NCBI GenBank assembly: GCA_018057455.1
Contig: JAGPDT010000002.1
Span: 1-45,575 of the forward strand
Length of the DNA stretch: 45,575 nucleotides
Direction: 5' to 3'
Origin: Flavobacteriales bacterium
GTDB taxonomy: Bacteria; Bacteroidota; Bacteroidia; Flavobacteriales_F; PHOS-HE28
Of the stretch, positions 8,236 to 17,540 are shown piece after piece. The position numbers and the translations under genes are program-made. The notes under the pieces were generated by a model. That model was given only the letters and a program-made list of their open reading frames with translations. It was not told the origin of the DNA and did not search any database. Each line of letters starts with the position of its first letter. Positions within the stretch are counted from its first letter, which is position 1.

Positions 8236-9189
8236 ATGCGGATCGGTTTGGACATCATGGGCAGCGACCACGGCCCGAAGGTGCCCATTCGTGCGTCCGT
8301 ACAGGCGGCCCAAGGGCTGCCTGAACACGTGCGCCTGGTGCTGATCGGCAACGAGGATGCCATCCGCGAGGGCCTCCGCGCCGAAGGTGCCGATGCACAG
8401 GACTTTGAGATCGTGCCCAGCCAGGACGACATCACCATGGGCGACCATGCCAGCAAGGCCTTGGTGAACAAGCCCGGAAGCAGCATTGCCTTGGGTTTCC
8501 GCCTGCTGAAGACCGGCCAACTGGATGCCTTTGCCAGCACGGGCAACACCGGCGCCATGCTGGTGGGCAGCGTCATGGTGCTCAAGCCCATGCCCGGTGT
8601 GATGCGCCCGTGCATCACCAGCATCCTGCCCAAGGCCGACGGCAGCTTCGGCCTCATGGTGGACGTGGGCGCCAACGCCGATTGCAAGCCCGAAATGCTC
8701 TTCCAGTTCGGCCTGTTGGGCTCCCTGTACGCCCAGCACGTCTACGGCCTTGCAACCCCCAAGGTGGGCTTGCTGAGCATTGGCGAGGAGGAAAAGAAGG
8801 GCAATGCCCTCACCTTGGCGGCACATGCCCTGATGAAAGGCACCGACCGCTTCAACTTCATCGGCAATGTGGAAGGGCGCGACCTCTTCTTGGACAAGGC
8901 CGACGTGGTGGTCTGCGATGGTTTCACCGGCAACGTGGTGCTCAAGGCCTTGGAAGGATTCCACGGCCTGGTGAAGGACCGGGGCGGGAACGACCCCTTC
9001 CTGGAACGGTTCGACTACCAGAATTACGGCGGCACGCCCGTACTGGGCGTGGACGGCACGGTGATGATCGGCCACGGCATCAGCAACGAGGCCACCGTGA
9101 AAAACATGCTGCTGTTGACAAGCAAGGTTGCACAAAGCAAATTGCACCAGCGGATCGGTGAGGCCTTCCATGAACCGGCCCGTCCTTAA
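8236..9189 (+). CDS. plsX: Phosphate acyltransferase PlsX
   Basis: PlsX converts acyl-ACP plus phosphate to acyl-phosphate, the acyl donor for PlsY in phospholipid synthesis; it is a peripheral membrane enzyme. The 317-residue protein opens with RIGLDIMGSDHGP, the family's N-terminal nucleotide-fold motif, and contains STGNTGAMLVG and CDGFTGNVVLKALEG, both typical. I prefer ATG 8236, immediately before the conserved first strand; a GTG at 8215, 10 bp after rpmF, would add seven residues. fabH starts 34 bp downstream of the stop. Confidence 0.94.
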   Translation: MRIGLDIMGSDHGPKVPIRASVQAAQGLPEHVRLVLIGNEDAIREGLRAEGADAQDFEIVPSQDDITMGDHASKALVNKPGSSIALGFRLLKTGQLDAFASTGNTGAMLVGSVMVLKPMPGVMRPCITSILPKADGSFGLMVDVGANADCKPEMLFQFGLLGSLYAQHVYGLATPKVGLLSIGEEEKKGNALTLAAHALMKGTDRFNFIGNVEGRDLFLDKADVVVCDGFTGNVVLKALEGFHGLVKDRGGNDPFLERFDYQNYGGTPVLGVDGTVMIGHGISNEATVKNMLLLTSKVAQSKLHQRIGEAFHEPARP

Positions 9190-9223
9190 CCCCCACAGCC
9201 CAAGGCCCGGAGCCTGCCCATCC

Positions 9224-10216
9224 ATGAAGACCACAGCCGCCATCACCGCCGTAAACGGGTACGTGCCGGAATTCGTGCTCACCAATGCGGTCCTTGAATC
9301 GATGGTGGACACCAACGATGCCTGGATCACCGAACGCACCGGCATCAAGGAGCGGCGCATCCTCAAGGGCAAGGACCAAGGAGTGAGCGTCATGGCCGCG
9401 GAAGCCGTGAAGGGCTTGTGCGCCAAACGGGGCATCGACCCCCTGGAGATCGACCTGCTGATCTGCTGCACGGTGACCCCCGACATGCAGTTCCCGGCCA
9501 CGGCCAACATCGTCTGCGACAAGGTGGGTGCGAAGAACGCCTGGGGCTACGACCTCAACGCGGCGTGCTCGAGCTTCATCTTCGGCCTCACCACCGGTTC
9601 ACAGTTCATTGAAACGGGCAAATACAAGAAGGTGGTGGTGGTGGGTGCGGACAAAATGTCCAGCATCGTTGACTACACGGACCGCGCCACTTGCATCATC
9701 TTCGGTGATGGCGCGGGTGCCGTTCTCCTGGAGCCCGACCAGGAAGGCCTCGGCCTGGTGGACAGCCTCCTGCGGTCGGACGGCAGCGGTTGCCAATTCC
9801 TGCATCAAAAGGCCGGTGGATCCATGCGGCCGGCCAGCCTGCAGACCGTGGAAGCCCGCGAGCACTATGTGTACCAGGAAGGCAAAGCCGTGTTCAAGTT
9901 CGCCGTGACCAACATGGCCGACGTGAGCGCGGAGATCATGGAGCGCAACCAGCTCACGGGCGATGACGTGGCCTGGCTGGTGCCCCACCAGGCCAACAAG
10001 CGCATCATCGATGCCACGGCGCACCGCATGGGCCTTTCCGACGAGAAGGTGATGCTGAACATCCACAAGTACGGCAACACCACCTCGGGCACCATCCCCC
10101 TTTGCCTGTGGGAGTGGGAAAACCGCCTGAAAAAGGGCGACAACCTGATCCTGGCCGCCTTTGGCGGCGGGTTCACTTGGGGCGCGGTCTACCTCAAGTG
10201 GGCCTACGGTTCGTGA
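9224..10216 (+). CDS. fabH: 3-oxoacyl-ACP synthase III (KASIII)
   Basis: FabH condenses acetyl- or branched acyl-CoA with malonyl-ACP and so starts each fatty acid chain. The 330-residue protein has the full thiolase-fold triad: Cys115 in NAACSSF, His255 in VPHQANKRI and Asn285 in KYGNTTSGT. Start ATG 9224 (MKTTAAITAVNGYVPE) fits the family's N-terminus; the longer in-frame version would overlap plsX and is rejected. In many Bacteroidota this enzyme takes branched-chain starters, but the sequence alone does not show the preference. It lies 34 bp downstream of plsX and upstream of accB. Confidence 0.95.
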   Translation: MKTTAAITAVNGYVPEFVLTNAVLESMVDTNDAWITERTGIKERRILKGKDQGVSVMAAEAVKGLCAKRGIDPLEIDLLICCTVTPDMQFPATANIVCDKVGAKNAWGYDLNAACSSFIFGLTTGSQFIETGKYKKVVVVGADKMSSIVDYTDRATCIIFGDGAGAVLLEPDQEGLGLVDSLLRSDGSGCQFLHQKAGGSMRPASLQTVEAREHYVYQEGKAVFKFAVTNMADVSAEIMERNQLTGDDVAWLVPHQANKRIIDATAHRMGLSDEKVMLNIHKYGNTTSGTIPLCLWEWENRLKKGDNLILAAFGGGFTWGAVYLKWAYGS

Positions 10217-10262
10217 ACCGTTTGCTTTTCTACCTTGGCCCGCCGTGGCCGGAACCAATTCC

Positions 10263-10751
10263 ATGGAACCCATGAACATCACACAGATCCAAGACCTGAT
10301 CAAGTTCGTCGCCAAGAGCGGCGTCAGCGAGGTGGAGATCGAACAGAAGGACTTCAAGCTCACCATCAAGGCGGCGCACAAGGAGCAACCGGTGCAGGTG
10401 ATGGCCGCACCGCAGTACATCCAGGCCCCGCTGCCGGCAGCCCCGGCACCAGCCCCTGTGGCGGCTCCTGCGGCACCCGCCCCGGCAGCGGCACCTGCGC
10501 CGGATGCCAAGTACATCACCGTCAAGGCCCCCATGATCGGTACGTTCTACCGTGCGGCAGGCCCCGGAAAACCCGTGTTCATCAACGTGGGTGATGAGAT
10601 CAAGCCGGGCAAGACCCTGTGCATCATCGAGGCCATGAAGCTCTTCAACGAGATCGAGAGCGAGGTGAGCGGCAAGATCGTGAAGGTGTTGGTGGACGAC
10701 GCCAAGCCCGTGGAGTACGACCAACCCTTGTTCCTGGTCGACCCCTCCTAG
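10263..10751 (+). CDS. accB: Acetyl-CoA carboxylase biotin carboxyl carrier protein
   Basis: BCCP carries the carboxybiotin of acetyl-CoA carboxylase. The 162-residue protein has an N-terminal segment (1-45), an Ala/Pro-rich flexible linker (about 55-82) and a biotinyl domain with EAMKLFNE, where Lys126 is the biotin attachment site. The thumb region (PMIGTFYRAAGPGKP) marks it as a true acetyl-CoA carboxylase BCCP. An alternative start ATG lies at 10272. A weak -7-like box, TACCTTGG, is present at 10231-10238. accC follows after a 129-bp gap with an inverted repeat. Confidence 0.95.
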   Translation: MEPMNITQIQDLIKFVAKSGVSEVEIEQKDFKLTIKAAHKEQPVQVMAAPQYIQAPLPAAPAPAPVAAPAAPAPAAAPAPDAKYITVKAPMIGTFYRAAGPGKPVFINVGDEIKPGKTLCIIEAMKLFNEIESEVSGKIVKVLVDDAKPVEYDQPLFLVDPS

Positions 10752-10799
10752 TCTGATCCGCAATGACGCGACGGCGCAACGAAGCCGCTGCCTAACAAT

Positions 10800-10840
10800 G
10801 GAATGCGGACGATCAATGGTCATGGCATACGTTGCATTCC
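10800..10840. repeat. Inverted repeat between accB and accC
   Basis: GGAATGC (10800-10806) and GCATTCC (10834-10840) form 7-bp complementary arms around a 27-nt loop. They sit mid-way in the 129-bp accB-accC spacer, which is unusually long for a gene pair whose products work in fixed ratio. There is no U-tract, so it is not a standard terminator; it could be an attenuator, an mRNA processing site or chance. Confidence 0.35.
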
Positions 10841-10880
10841 CGTGGCGTCGTAACGCCGTTGTGGTTAATCCTCCTGCGTG

Positions 10881-12224
<1,344 letters not shown>

Positions 12225-12244
12225 ACGGCCCGGCACAAGGACCC

Positions 12245-12616
12245 ATGAGGTGGTACTGGAAACTCCTGCTTTTGCTGTTCCTGGTGCTGCTGGTGGCCGG
12301 ATGGGTGCGCTACGCCTGGGTCTTCGGCGAAGGCGCAAAGGCCGGCCAATTGAACTACGTGGTACGCAAAGGCTACCTGTTCAAGACCTACGAGGGCAAA
12401 CTGATCCAGACCGGCCTGCGGGCCCAAGGCACCTCGCTCAGCTCCTATGAGTTCGAGTTCTCCGTGGCCGACGAGCGCATCGCCAACCAGCTCATGGCCC
12501 GCAGCGGTGACCAATTCACCCTGCACTACAAGGAATACCTCGGCGCCCTGCCCTGGCGTGGCCATTCGGTATACGTGGTGGACAGCATCATCGCGGCCGA
12601 GGAGGTGCAGCATTGA
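12245..12616 (+). CDS. Small single-pass membrane protein, unknown function
   Basis: A 123-residue protein with one strongly hydrophobic N-terminal segment (about 6-21, very Leu-rich) followed by a soluble part, so it is an N-anchored inner-membrane protein or has an uncleaved signal. I recall similar Bacteroidota proteins (GxNYVxxKGYLFKTYEG-type core) that carry the doubtful label '6-phosphogluconate dehydrogenase'; nothing here supports that enzyme, which is far larger. It starts 20 bp after accC and is probably read from the same transcript. A GC-rich inverted repeat follows its stop. Confidence 0.75.
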   Translation: MRWYWKLLLLLFLVLLVAGWVRYAWVFGEGAKAGQLNYVVRKGYLFKTYEGKLIQTGLRAQGTSLSSYEFEFSVADERIANQLMARSGDQFTLHYKEYLGALPWRGHSVYVVDSIIAAEEVQH

Positions 12617-12632
12617 ACCGGCACCCGGGCCG
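12617..12632 (+). terminator. Possible hairpin after the accC cluster
   Basis: CCGGC (12617-12621) and GCCGG (12628-12632) can pair across six bases directly after the TGA of the membrane-protein gene. The rest of the 203-bp gap to nuoA is very GC-rich with further short self-complementary pieces. There is no U-run, so a terminator role is only suggested by position. Confidence 0.3.
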
Positions 12633-12764
12633 GGGCCGATCGCAGCGCACGCCTGCCTGGACCGGACCGCGGGCGTGCCACCGGGCATGCGGCCAGTGCC
12701 CCGTCCGCCGTGTTCCGCGCGGGTTCCAGCGGCAGCGCACCCAAATGGTCCGGTTCCTGCCGTT

Positions 12765-12772
12765 TACCTTTG
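12765..12772 (+). promoter_or_regulatory. Promoter -7 element TACCTTTG upstream of nuoA
   Basis: A perfect TAnnTTTG match 47 bp before the nuoA ATG, within an otherwise featureless 203-bp GC-rich gap. No TTTG at the usual -33 spacing is seen. It is the best candidate for the start of the nuoA-F transcript. Confidence 0.5.
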
Positions 12773-12819
12773 CAAGACCCGCCAAACTCCCGTAGGTTCG
12801 CACGGAATTTCAACGACCC

Positions 12820-13182
12820 ATGAGCACCCCCCACGATTTCCTTCCGGTGATCATCCAAGTGCTCATTGCGGCCGGCTTTGTCGGCGTGGCCTTGGGCGCA
12901 GCCGCGTGGCTGGGGCCCAAGCGCGGCGGGCGCCGCAAGGAGGACAGCTTTGAGTGCGGCATCGAGCAGCACGGCAACGCCCGCGCCCCTTTCTCGGTGA
13001 AGTACTTCCTCATCGCCATCCTCTTCGTGCTCTTCGACGTGGAGGTGATCTTCCTCTACCCCTGGGCCGTCAACTTCAAGGCACTGGGCTGGTTCGGCCT
13101 GGTGGAAATGCTCGTATTCCTGGGCTTTGTACTGGCAGGCTTCTTCTATGTGATCAAAAAAGGCGCGCTCAAGTGGGAATGA
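12820..13182 (+). CDS. nuoA: NADH-quinone oxidoreductase subunit A
   Basis: NuoA is a small membrane subunit of respiratory complex I. The 120-residue protein has three transmembrane segments (about 9-30, 63-83 and 92-112) and the family signature between the first two: [32 protein letters not shown] in the second helix is also typical. It is the first gene of the nuoA-F run, with a TACCTTTG box upstream and nuoB 31 bp downstream. Confidence 0.95.
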   Translation: MSTPHDFLPVIIQVLIAAGFVGVALGAAAWLGPKRGGRRKEDSFECGIEQHGNARAPFSVKYFLIAILFVLFDVEVIFLYPWAVNFKALGWFGLVEMLVFLGFVLAGFFYVIKKGALKWE

Positions 13183-13213
13183 CCGCACAGGCCCCGTTCA
13201 GCCGCACCGCACC

Positions 13214-13795
13214 ATGAGCAACAACCAACAGCTACCGGCCCAGGCCCCCAAGCGGGAAAAGCCCTCCATCGTGGAAGGTCCGTCCGGCTACACGGGCACG
13301 GGCTTCTTCGCCACCAGCGCGGACAAGGCCATCGGCCTGGCGCGCAAGAACAGCCTTTGGCCCCTGCCCTTCGCCACCAGCTGCTGCGGCATCGAATTCA
13401 TGAGCCTGATGAGCTCGCACTATGACCTGGCACGCTTCGGCATGGAGCGGCTCAGCTTCAGCCCGCGCCAGAGCGACCTGCTCATGGTCATGGGCACCAT
13501 CGCCAAGAAGATGGCACCCGTGCTGCGGGAAGTGTACATGCAGATGGCCGAGCCCAAGTGGGTGCTGAGCATGGGCGCCTGTGCCAGCAGCGGCGGCATC
13601 TTCGACAGCTACAGCGTGCTGCAAGGCATCGACCGGGTGATCCCCGTGGACGTCTACGTCCCGGGCTGCCCGCCGCGCCCCGAGCAGGTCATAGACGGGA
13701 TCATGAAGATCCAGGAACTGGCCCAGAACGAAAGCCTGCGGCGCCGCTACAGCAAGGAATACGAGGACCTGCTCAACACGTACAAGATCGACTAA
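13214..13795 (+). CDS. nuoB: NADH-quinone oxidoreductase subunit B
   Basis: NuoB holds the terminal 4Fe-4S cluster N2 that passes electrons to quinone. The 193-residue protein has the four ligands in the expected unusual arrangement: the tandem Cys57-Cys58 (ATSCCGIEF), Cys123 (MGACASSGG) and Cys152 (VPGCPPRPE). The first ~30 residues are a variable Lys/Pro-rich tail. It lies between nuoA and nuoC; the gap to nuoC is three bases. Confidence 0.96.
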   Translation: MSNNQQLPAQAPKREKPSIVEGPSGYTGTGFFATSADKAIGLARKNSLWPLPFATSCCGIEFMSLMSSHYDLARFGMERLSFSPRQSDLLMVMGTIAKKMAPVLREVYMQMAEPKWVLSMGACASSGGIFDSYSVLQGIDRVIPVDVYVPGCPPRPEQVIDGIMKIQELAQNESLRRRYSKEYEDLLNTYKID

Positions 13796-13798
13796 GCC

Positions 13799-14311
13799 GT
13801 GCCAGCCTTCACCATCAAAGCCGAACGTGACCAGTTGGTCACCGACCGCCTCACCGAGCACCTCGGTGCAGGCGGCTTCACCCACGAGCGACTGTACGAC
13901 ACCCTGTGCTTCACCGTGCCCAAGGCGAAGGTGCATGACGTGCTGGCCTTCCTGCGCGATGAACTGGACTTCAAGTTCCTCACCTCGCTCTGCGGCATGC
14001 ACTTCCCCGGCCTGGAACTGGAGCTGGGGGCGGTGTACTTCCTGCACAGCATGCGCAACGGCCACCGCATCCGCGTAAAGACCTACACCTCCATGCACGA
14101 GGCCAAGTTGCCCACCGTTACGGACCTCTGGCCCACGGCCAACTGGATGGAGCGCGAAACCTGGGATTTCTTCGGCATCCACTTCACGGGCCACCCCAAC
14201 CTCAAGCGCATCCTCAACATGGAAGACTTCCCCGCCTTCCCCATGCGCAAGGACTACCCCTTGGAAGACCCCACCCGCGAGGACAAGGACAACACCTTCT
14301 TCGGACGATGA
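13799..14311 (+). CDS. nuoC: NADH-quinone oxidoreductase subunit C
   Basis: This is the 30-kDa hydrophilic subunit of the complex I connecting module. The 170-residue protein has the family core WMERETWDFFGIHFTGHPNLKR and the ending MRKDYPLED. The start is a GTG at 13799, three bases after nuoB; no ATG is available before conserved sequence begins, so GTG is forced. Its last four bases overlap nuoD (ATGA). NuoC and NuoD are separate proteins here, unlike the fused CD of enterobacteria. Confidence 0.95.
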   Translation: MPAFTIKAERDQLVTDRLTEHLGAGGFTHERLYDTLCFTVPKAKVHDVLAFLRDELDFKFLTSLCGMHFPGLELELGAVYFLHSMRNGHRIRVKTYTSMHEAKLPTVTDLWPTANWMERETWDFFGIHFTGHPNLKRILNMEDFPAFPMRKDYPLEDPTREDKDNTFFGR

Positions 14312-15546
14312 GCGGAACCACCCAGCAACCCGACCTCTGGAAGGAGGACATCGTGGCGGGCGAAGGGCTCAAGGAGCTCACCACGCTCAACCTGGGCCCC
14401 ACCCACCCGGCCACCCACGGCATCTTCCAGAACGTGCTCACCATGGACGGGGAGATCATCCTCTCCACCGAGCAGACCATCGGCTACATCCACCGGGCCT
14501 TCGAGAAGATCTGCGAACGCAGGCCGTTCTACCAGATCACCACGCTCACCGACCGGATGAACTACTGCAGTGCGCCCATCAACAACATGGGCTGGCACAT
14601 GGCGGTGGAAAAGCTCCTGGGCATCGACCTGCCCAAGCGCGTGGAATACATGCGCGTGATCATCATGGAGCTCTCGCGCATCACCGACCACATCATCTGC
14701 AACACCATCATCAGCCAGGACTCGGGGGCCACCACGCCGTTCCTGTACGTGTACCAGTGGCGGGAGAAGATCTACGAGATCTACGAGGAGATCTGCGGCG
14801 CACGCCTCACCACCAACATGGGCCGCATCGGCGGGTTCGAGCGCAACTTCAGCGAACTGGCCTGGCAGCGCATCCGCGGCATCGTGAAGGACCTGCCCGC
14901 GGTGCTCGATGAGTTCGATGCCCTGCTGGTGCGCAACCGCATCTTCATGGACCGCACCATCAACTGCGGGCCCATTGGCGCCGAACGCGCCCTGGAGTAC
15001 GGCTTCACCGGCCCCAACCTGCGTGCCGCCGGGGTGGACTACGACGTGCGCGTGGCCGACCCCTACAGCTCCTACCAGGACTTCGACTTCGCCATTCCCG
15101 TGGGCAAAAGCGGCGACGTGTACGACCGCTTCACCGTACGCCAGGAGGAAATGCGCCAGAGCATCTCCATCATCCGCCAAGCACTGGAACGATTGGACAA
15201 GATCCATGACAAGGCCACCTTCCGCGCCGATGTACCGGACTGGGTGCTGCCGCCCAAGGAAGAAGTGTACAACGACATGGAGGCGCTGATCTTCCACTTC
15301 AAGGCGGTGATGGGCGAGGTGGAGGTGCCCGTGGGCGAGATCTACCATTGCGTGGAGGGCGGCAACGGCGAACTGGGCTTCTACATCGTCAGCGACGGGG
15401 GGCGCACCCCGTTCCGCGTACACCTGCGCCGCCCCTGCTTCATTTATTACCAAGCCTATCCGGAGATCATCAAGGGCGGCATGCTCAGCGACGCCATCCT
15501 CACCATGAGCAGCATGAACGTGATCGCCGGTGAACTCGATGCCTGA
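14308..15546 (+). CDS. nuoD: NADH-quinone oxidoreductase subunit D
   Basis: This 49-kDa subunit forms the quinone-binding pocket together with NuoB. The 412-residue protein has LNLGPTHPATHG near residue 30, GYIHRAFEKICE, the DRMNYCSAPINN segment and the C-terminal signature DGGRTPFRVHLRRPCF. It is derived from the large subunit of NiFe hydrogenases but lacks the nickel cysteines, as expected. It overlaps nuoC by four bases and nuoE by one base (TGATG), which indicates tight translational coupling. Confidence 0.97.
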   Translation: MSGTTQQPDLWKEDIVAGEGLKELTTLNLGPTHPATHGIFQNVLTMDGEIILSTEQTIGYIHRAFEKICERRPFYQITTLTDRMNYCSAPINNMGWHMAVEKLLGIDLPKRVEYMRVIIMELSRITDHIICNTIISQDSGATTPFLYVYQWREKIYEIYEEICGARLTTNMGRIGGFERNFSELAWQRIRGIVKDLPAVLDEFDALLVRNRIFMDRTINCGPIGAERALEYGFTGPNLRAAGVDYDVRVADPYSSYQDFDFAIPVGKSGDVYDRFTVRQEEMRQSISIIRQALERLDKIHDKATFRADVPDWVLPPKEEVYNDMEALIFHFKAVMGEVEVPVGEIYHCVEGGNGELGFYIVSDGGRTPFRVHLRRPCFIYYQAYPEIIKGGMLSDAILTMSSMNVIAGELDA

Positions 15547-16142
15547 TGGAACACGCGACCGCAATGAACACCAAGCCTGAAGGGATCGCCCCTTTCGCCT
15601 TCAGTGAAAAAGGGATTGCCGAATGCAGGGAAGTGATGTCGCGCTACCCGGCTGAATTCAGCAAGAGCGCACTGATCCCGATCCTGCACCTCGCACAGAC
15701 CGAGAACAACGGCTGGCTGAGCGTGCCCGTGATGAACACCGTGGCCGACTTGCTGGGCATCCAGTACATCGAAGTGTATGAGGTGGCCACCTTCTACAGC
15801 ATGTTCCACCTGCACCCGGTGGGCAAGCACGTGTTGGAGGTATGCCACACCACGCCCTGCATGCTGCGCGGCAGCGACGACGTCATTGAGCACATCGGGA
15901 AACGGCTCGGCATCCAGCCGGGCGAAACCACCAAGGACGGACTCTTCACCCTGAAGGCCGCCGAATGCCTGGGCAGCTGCGGCAGCGCCCCCATGCTGCA
16001 GTGCGGGGCCAAGTACCATGAGCACCTCACCATCGAAAAGGTGGACCAACTGATCGAGGACCTGCGCGGCAAAGCCGAACGCTCCAACTACACTGACCAC
16101 CTAGATACGCCAGCCGGAAATGGGACGACAGCTTCTGCTTGA
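15546..16142 (+). CDS. nuoE: NADH-quinone oxidoreductase subunit E
   Basis: The 24-kDa subunit of the NADH-input module carries the 2Fe-2S cluster N1a. The 198-residue thioredoxin-like protein has the four ligands Cys100 and Cys105 (CHTTPC) and Cys141 and Cys145 (ECLGSCG). The start overlaps the nuoD stop (TGATG); an alternative ATG is at 15564. Its 3' end overlaps nuoF by 23 bp. Confidence 0.95.
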   Translation: MEHATAMNTKPEGIAPFAFSEKGIAECREVMSRYPAEFSKSALIPILHLAQTENNGWLSVPVMNTVADLLGIQYIEVYEVATFYSMFHLHPVGKHVLEVCHTTPCMLRGSDDVIEHIGKRLGIQPGETTKDGLFTLKAAECLGSCGSAPMLQCGAKYHEHLTIEKVDQLIEDLRGKAERSNYTDHLDTPAGNGTTASA

Positions 16143-17478
16143 GCACATAGACAAGCCGGGCATACGCGGGCTGGAGGCCTATCGCGCCCATGGCGGCTAC
16201 CGCAGCGTGGAAAAGGCCTTGAAGGCCATGAGCCCCGAGGCGGTGCTGGAGGAGGTGAAGAAAAGCGGCCTGCGTGGCCGAGGCGGCGCCGGTTTCCCCG
16301 CGGGCATGAAGTGGAGCTTCCTGGCCAAGCCCGAGGGCGTGCCACGCCACTTGGTGGTGAACGCCGACGAAAGCGAACCAGGCACCTTCAAGGACCGCTA
16401 CCTCATGGAGCGCATCCCGCACCTGCTGATCGAAGGCATCATCCCCAGCTCCTTCGCCATGGGGGTGAACACGGCCTACATCTACATCCGCGGTGAGTAC
16501 TTCTACGTTGCGCGCATTCTGGAACAGGCCATAGGCGAGGCCCGCGCGGCCGGCTGGCTGGGCAAGAACATCCTGGGCAGCGGCTTCGACCTGGAAGTGC
16601 ATGTGCATGTGGGCGCCGGCGCCTACATCTGCGGGGAGGAAACCGCGCTGCTGGAAAGCCTCGAGGGCAAGCGCGGCAACCCGCGCATCAAGCCGCCCTT
16701 CCCCGCGGTGAAGGGCCTGTGGCAGCGGCCAACCGTGGTGAACAACGTGGAGACCATCTGCGCCGTGGTGCCCATCGTGAACGACGGCGGCGAGGAATAC
16801 GCCAAGATCGGCATCGGCCGCAGCACCGGCACCAAGTTGATCAGTGCAGGCGGGCACATCAAGAAACCCGGCGTCTACGAGATTGAGCTGGGCGTGCCGG
16901 TGGAGGAGTTCATCAACAGCGATGAATACTGCGGCGGCGTAAGTGGTGGCCGGCCCCTGAAAGCCTGCATCCCGGGCGGCTCCTCCGTGCCCATCCTGCC
17001 CGCGGAACTGATCTACCGCACGGCCAAGTTCGAAACGCGCCTGATGACCTATGAAAGCCTCAGTGACGGCGGCTTCCAAACCGGGAGCATGCTGGGCTCA
17101 GGCGGATTCTACGTGTTCAACGACACGGCTTGCATCGTGCGGGCCACGTGGAACCACAGCCGCTTCTACCACCACGAGAGCTGTGGCCAGTGCAGCCCAT
17201 GCCGCGAGGGCACCGGCTGGATGGAGAAAGTGCTGTACCGCTTGGAGCACGGCCTGGCCCGCACGGACGACATCGACCTGCTCTGGGACATCCAGCGCCG
17301 CATCGAGGGCAACACCATCTGCCCCTTCGGCGATGCCGCCGCATGGCCTGTGGCCGCCTCCATCCGCCACTTCCGCCACGAATTCGAATACCACGCCACG
17401 CACCCCACCAAGGTGAAGGACCCCAAGCACTGCGAGAAGGAGCCGATCCCCATTCCGGAACGGTCTTACGCAGGGTAG
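16120..17478 (+). CDS. nuoF: NADH-quinone oxidoreductase subunit F
   Basis: The 51-kDa subunit binds FMN and NADH and accepts the hydride from NADH. The 452-residue protein has the NADH/FMN glycine motif RGRGGAGFP (52-60), NADESEPGTFKDR, the GAGAYICGEETALL segment, and the cluster N3 ligands Cys355, Cys358, Cys361 (CGQCSPC) and Cys401 (NTICPFG). Length and motifs are complete. It starts inside nuoE. The stop codon is followed at once by a strong hairpin, and nuoG does not follow, so the operon ends here. Confidence 0.97.
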   Translation: MGRQLLLEHIDKPGIRGLEAYRAHGGYRSVEKALKAMSPEAVLEEVKKSGLRGRGGAGFPAGMKWSFLAKPEGVPRHLVVNADESEPGTFKDRYLMERIPHLLIEGIIPSSFAMGVNTAYIYIRGEYFYVARILEQAIGEARAAGWLGKNILGSGFDLEVHVHVGAGAYICGEETALLESLEGKRGNPRIKPPFPAVKGLWQRPTVVNNVETICAVVPIVNDGGEEYAKIGIGRSTGTKLISAGGHIKKPGVYEIELGVPVEEFINSDEYCGGVSGGRPLKACIPGGSSVPILPAELIYRTAKFETRLMTYESLSDGGFQTGSMLGSGGFYVFNDTACIVRATWNHSRFYHHESCGQCSPCREGTGWMEKVLYRLEHGLARTDDIDLLWDIQRRIEGNTICPFGDAAAWPVAASIRHFRHEFEYHATHPTKVKDPKHCEKEPIPIPERSYAG

Positions 17479-17520
17479 TCCCGCGGGGAGAGGAGGCCTT
17501 CCTTCTCGGACCGCGGGGAC
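17478..17520. terminator. Bidirectional terminator-like hairpin after nuoF
   Basis: Outer arms GTCCCGCGG (17478-17486) and CCGCGGGGAC (17511-17520) enclose a second near-palindrome centred on the GGCC at 17494-17497 (GAGAGGAGG before it, TTCCTTCTC after it in complement). It lies in the 62-bp gap between two convergent genes, so it can serve both the nuo transcript and the minus-strand lamin-tail gene. There is no long U-run. Confidence 0.55.
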
Positions 17521-17540
17521 GAACAGGCCGCGCCCGGCAA

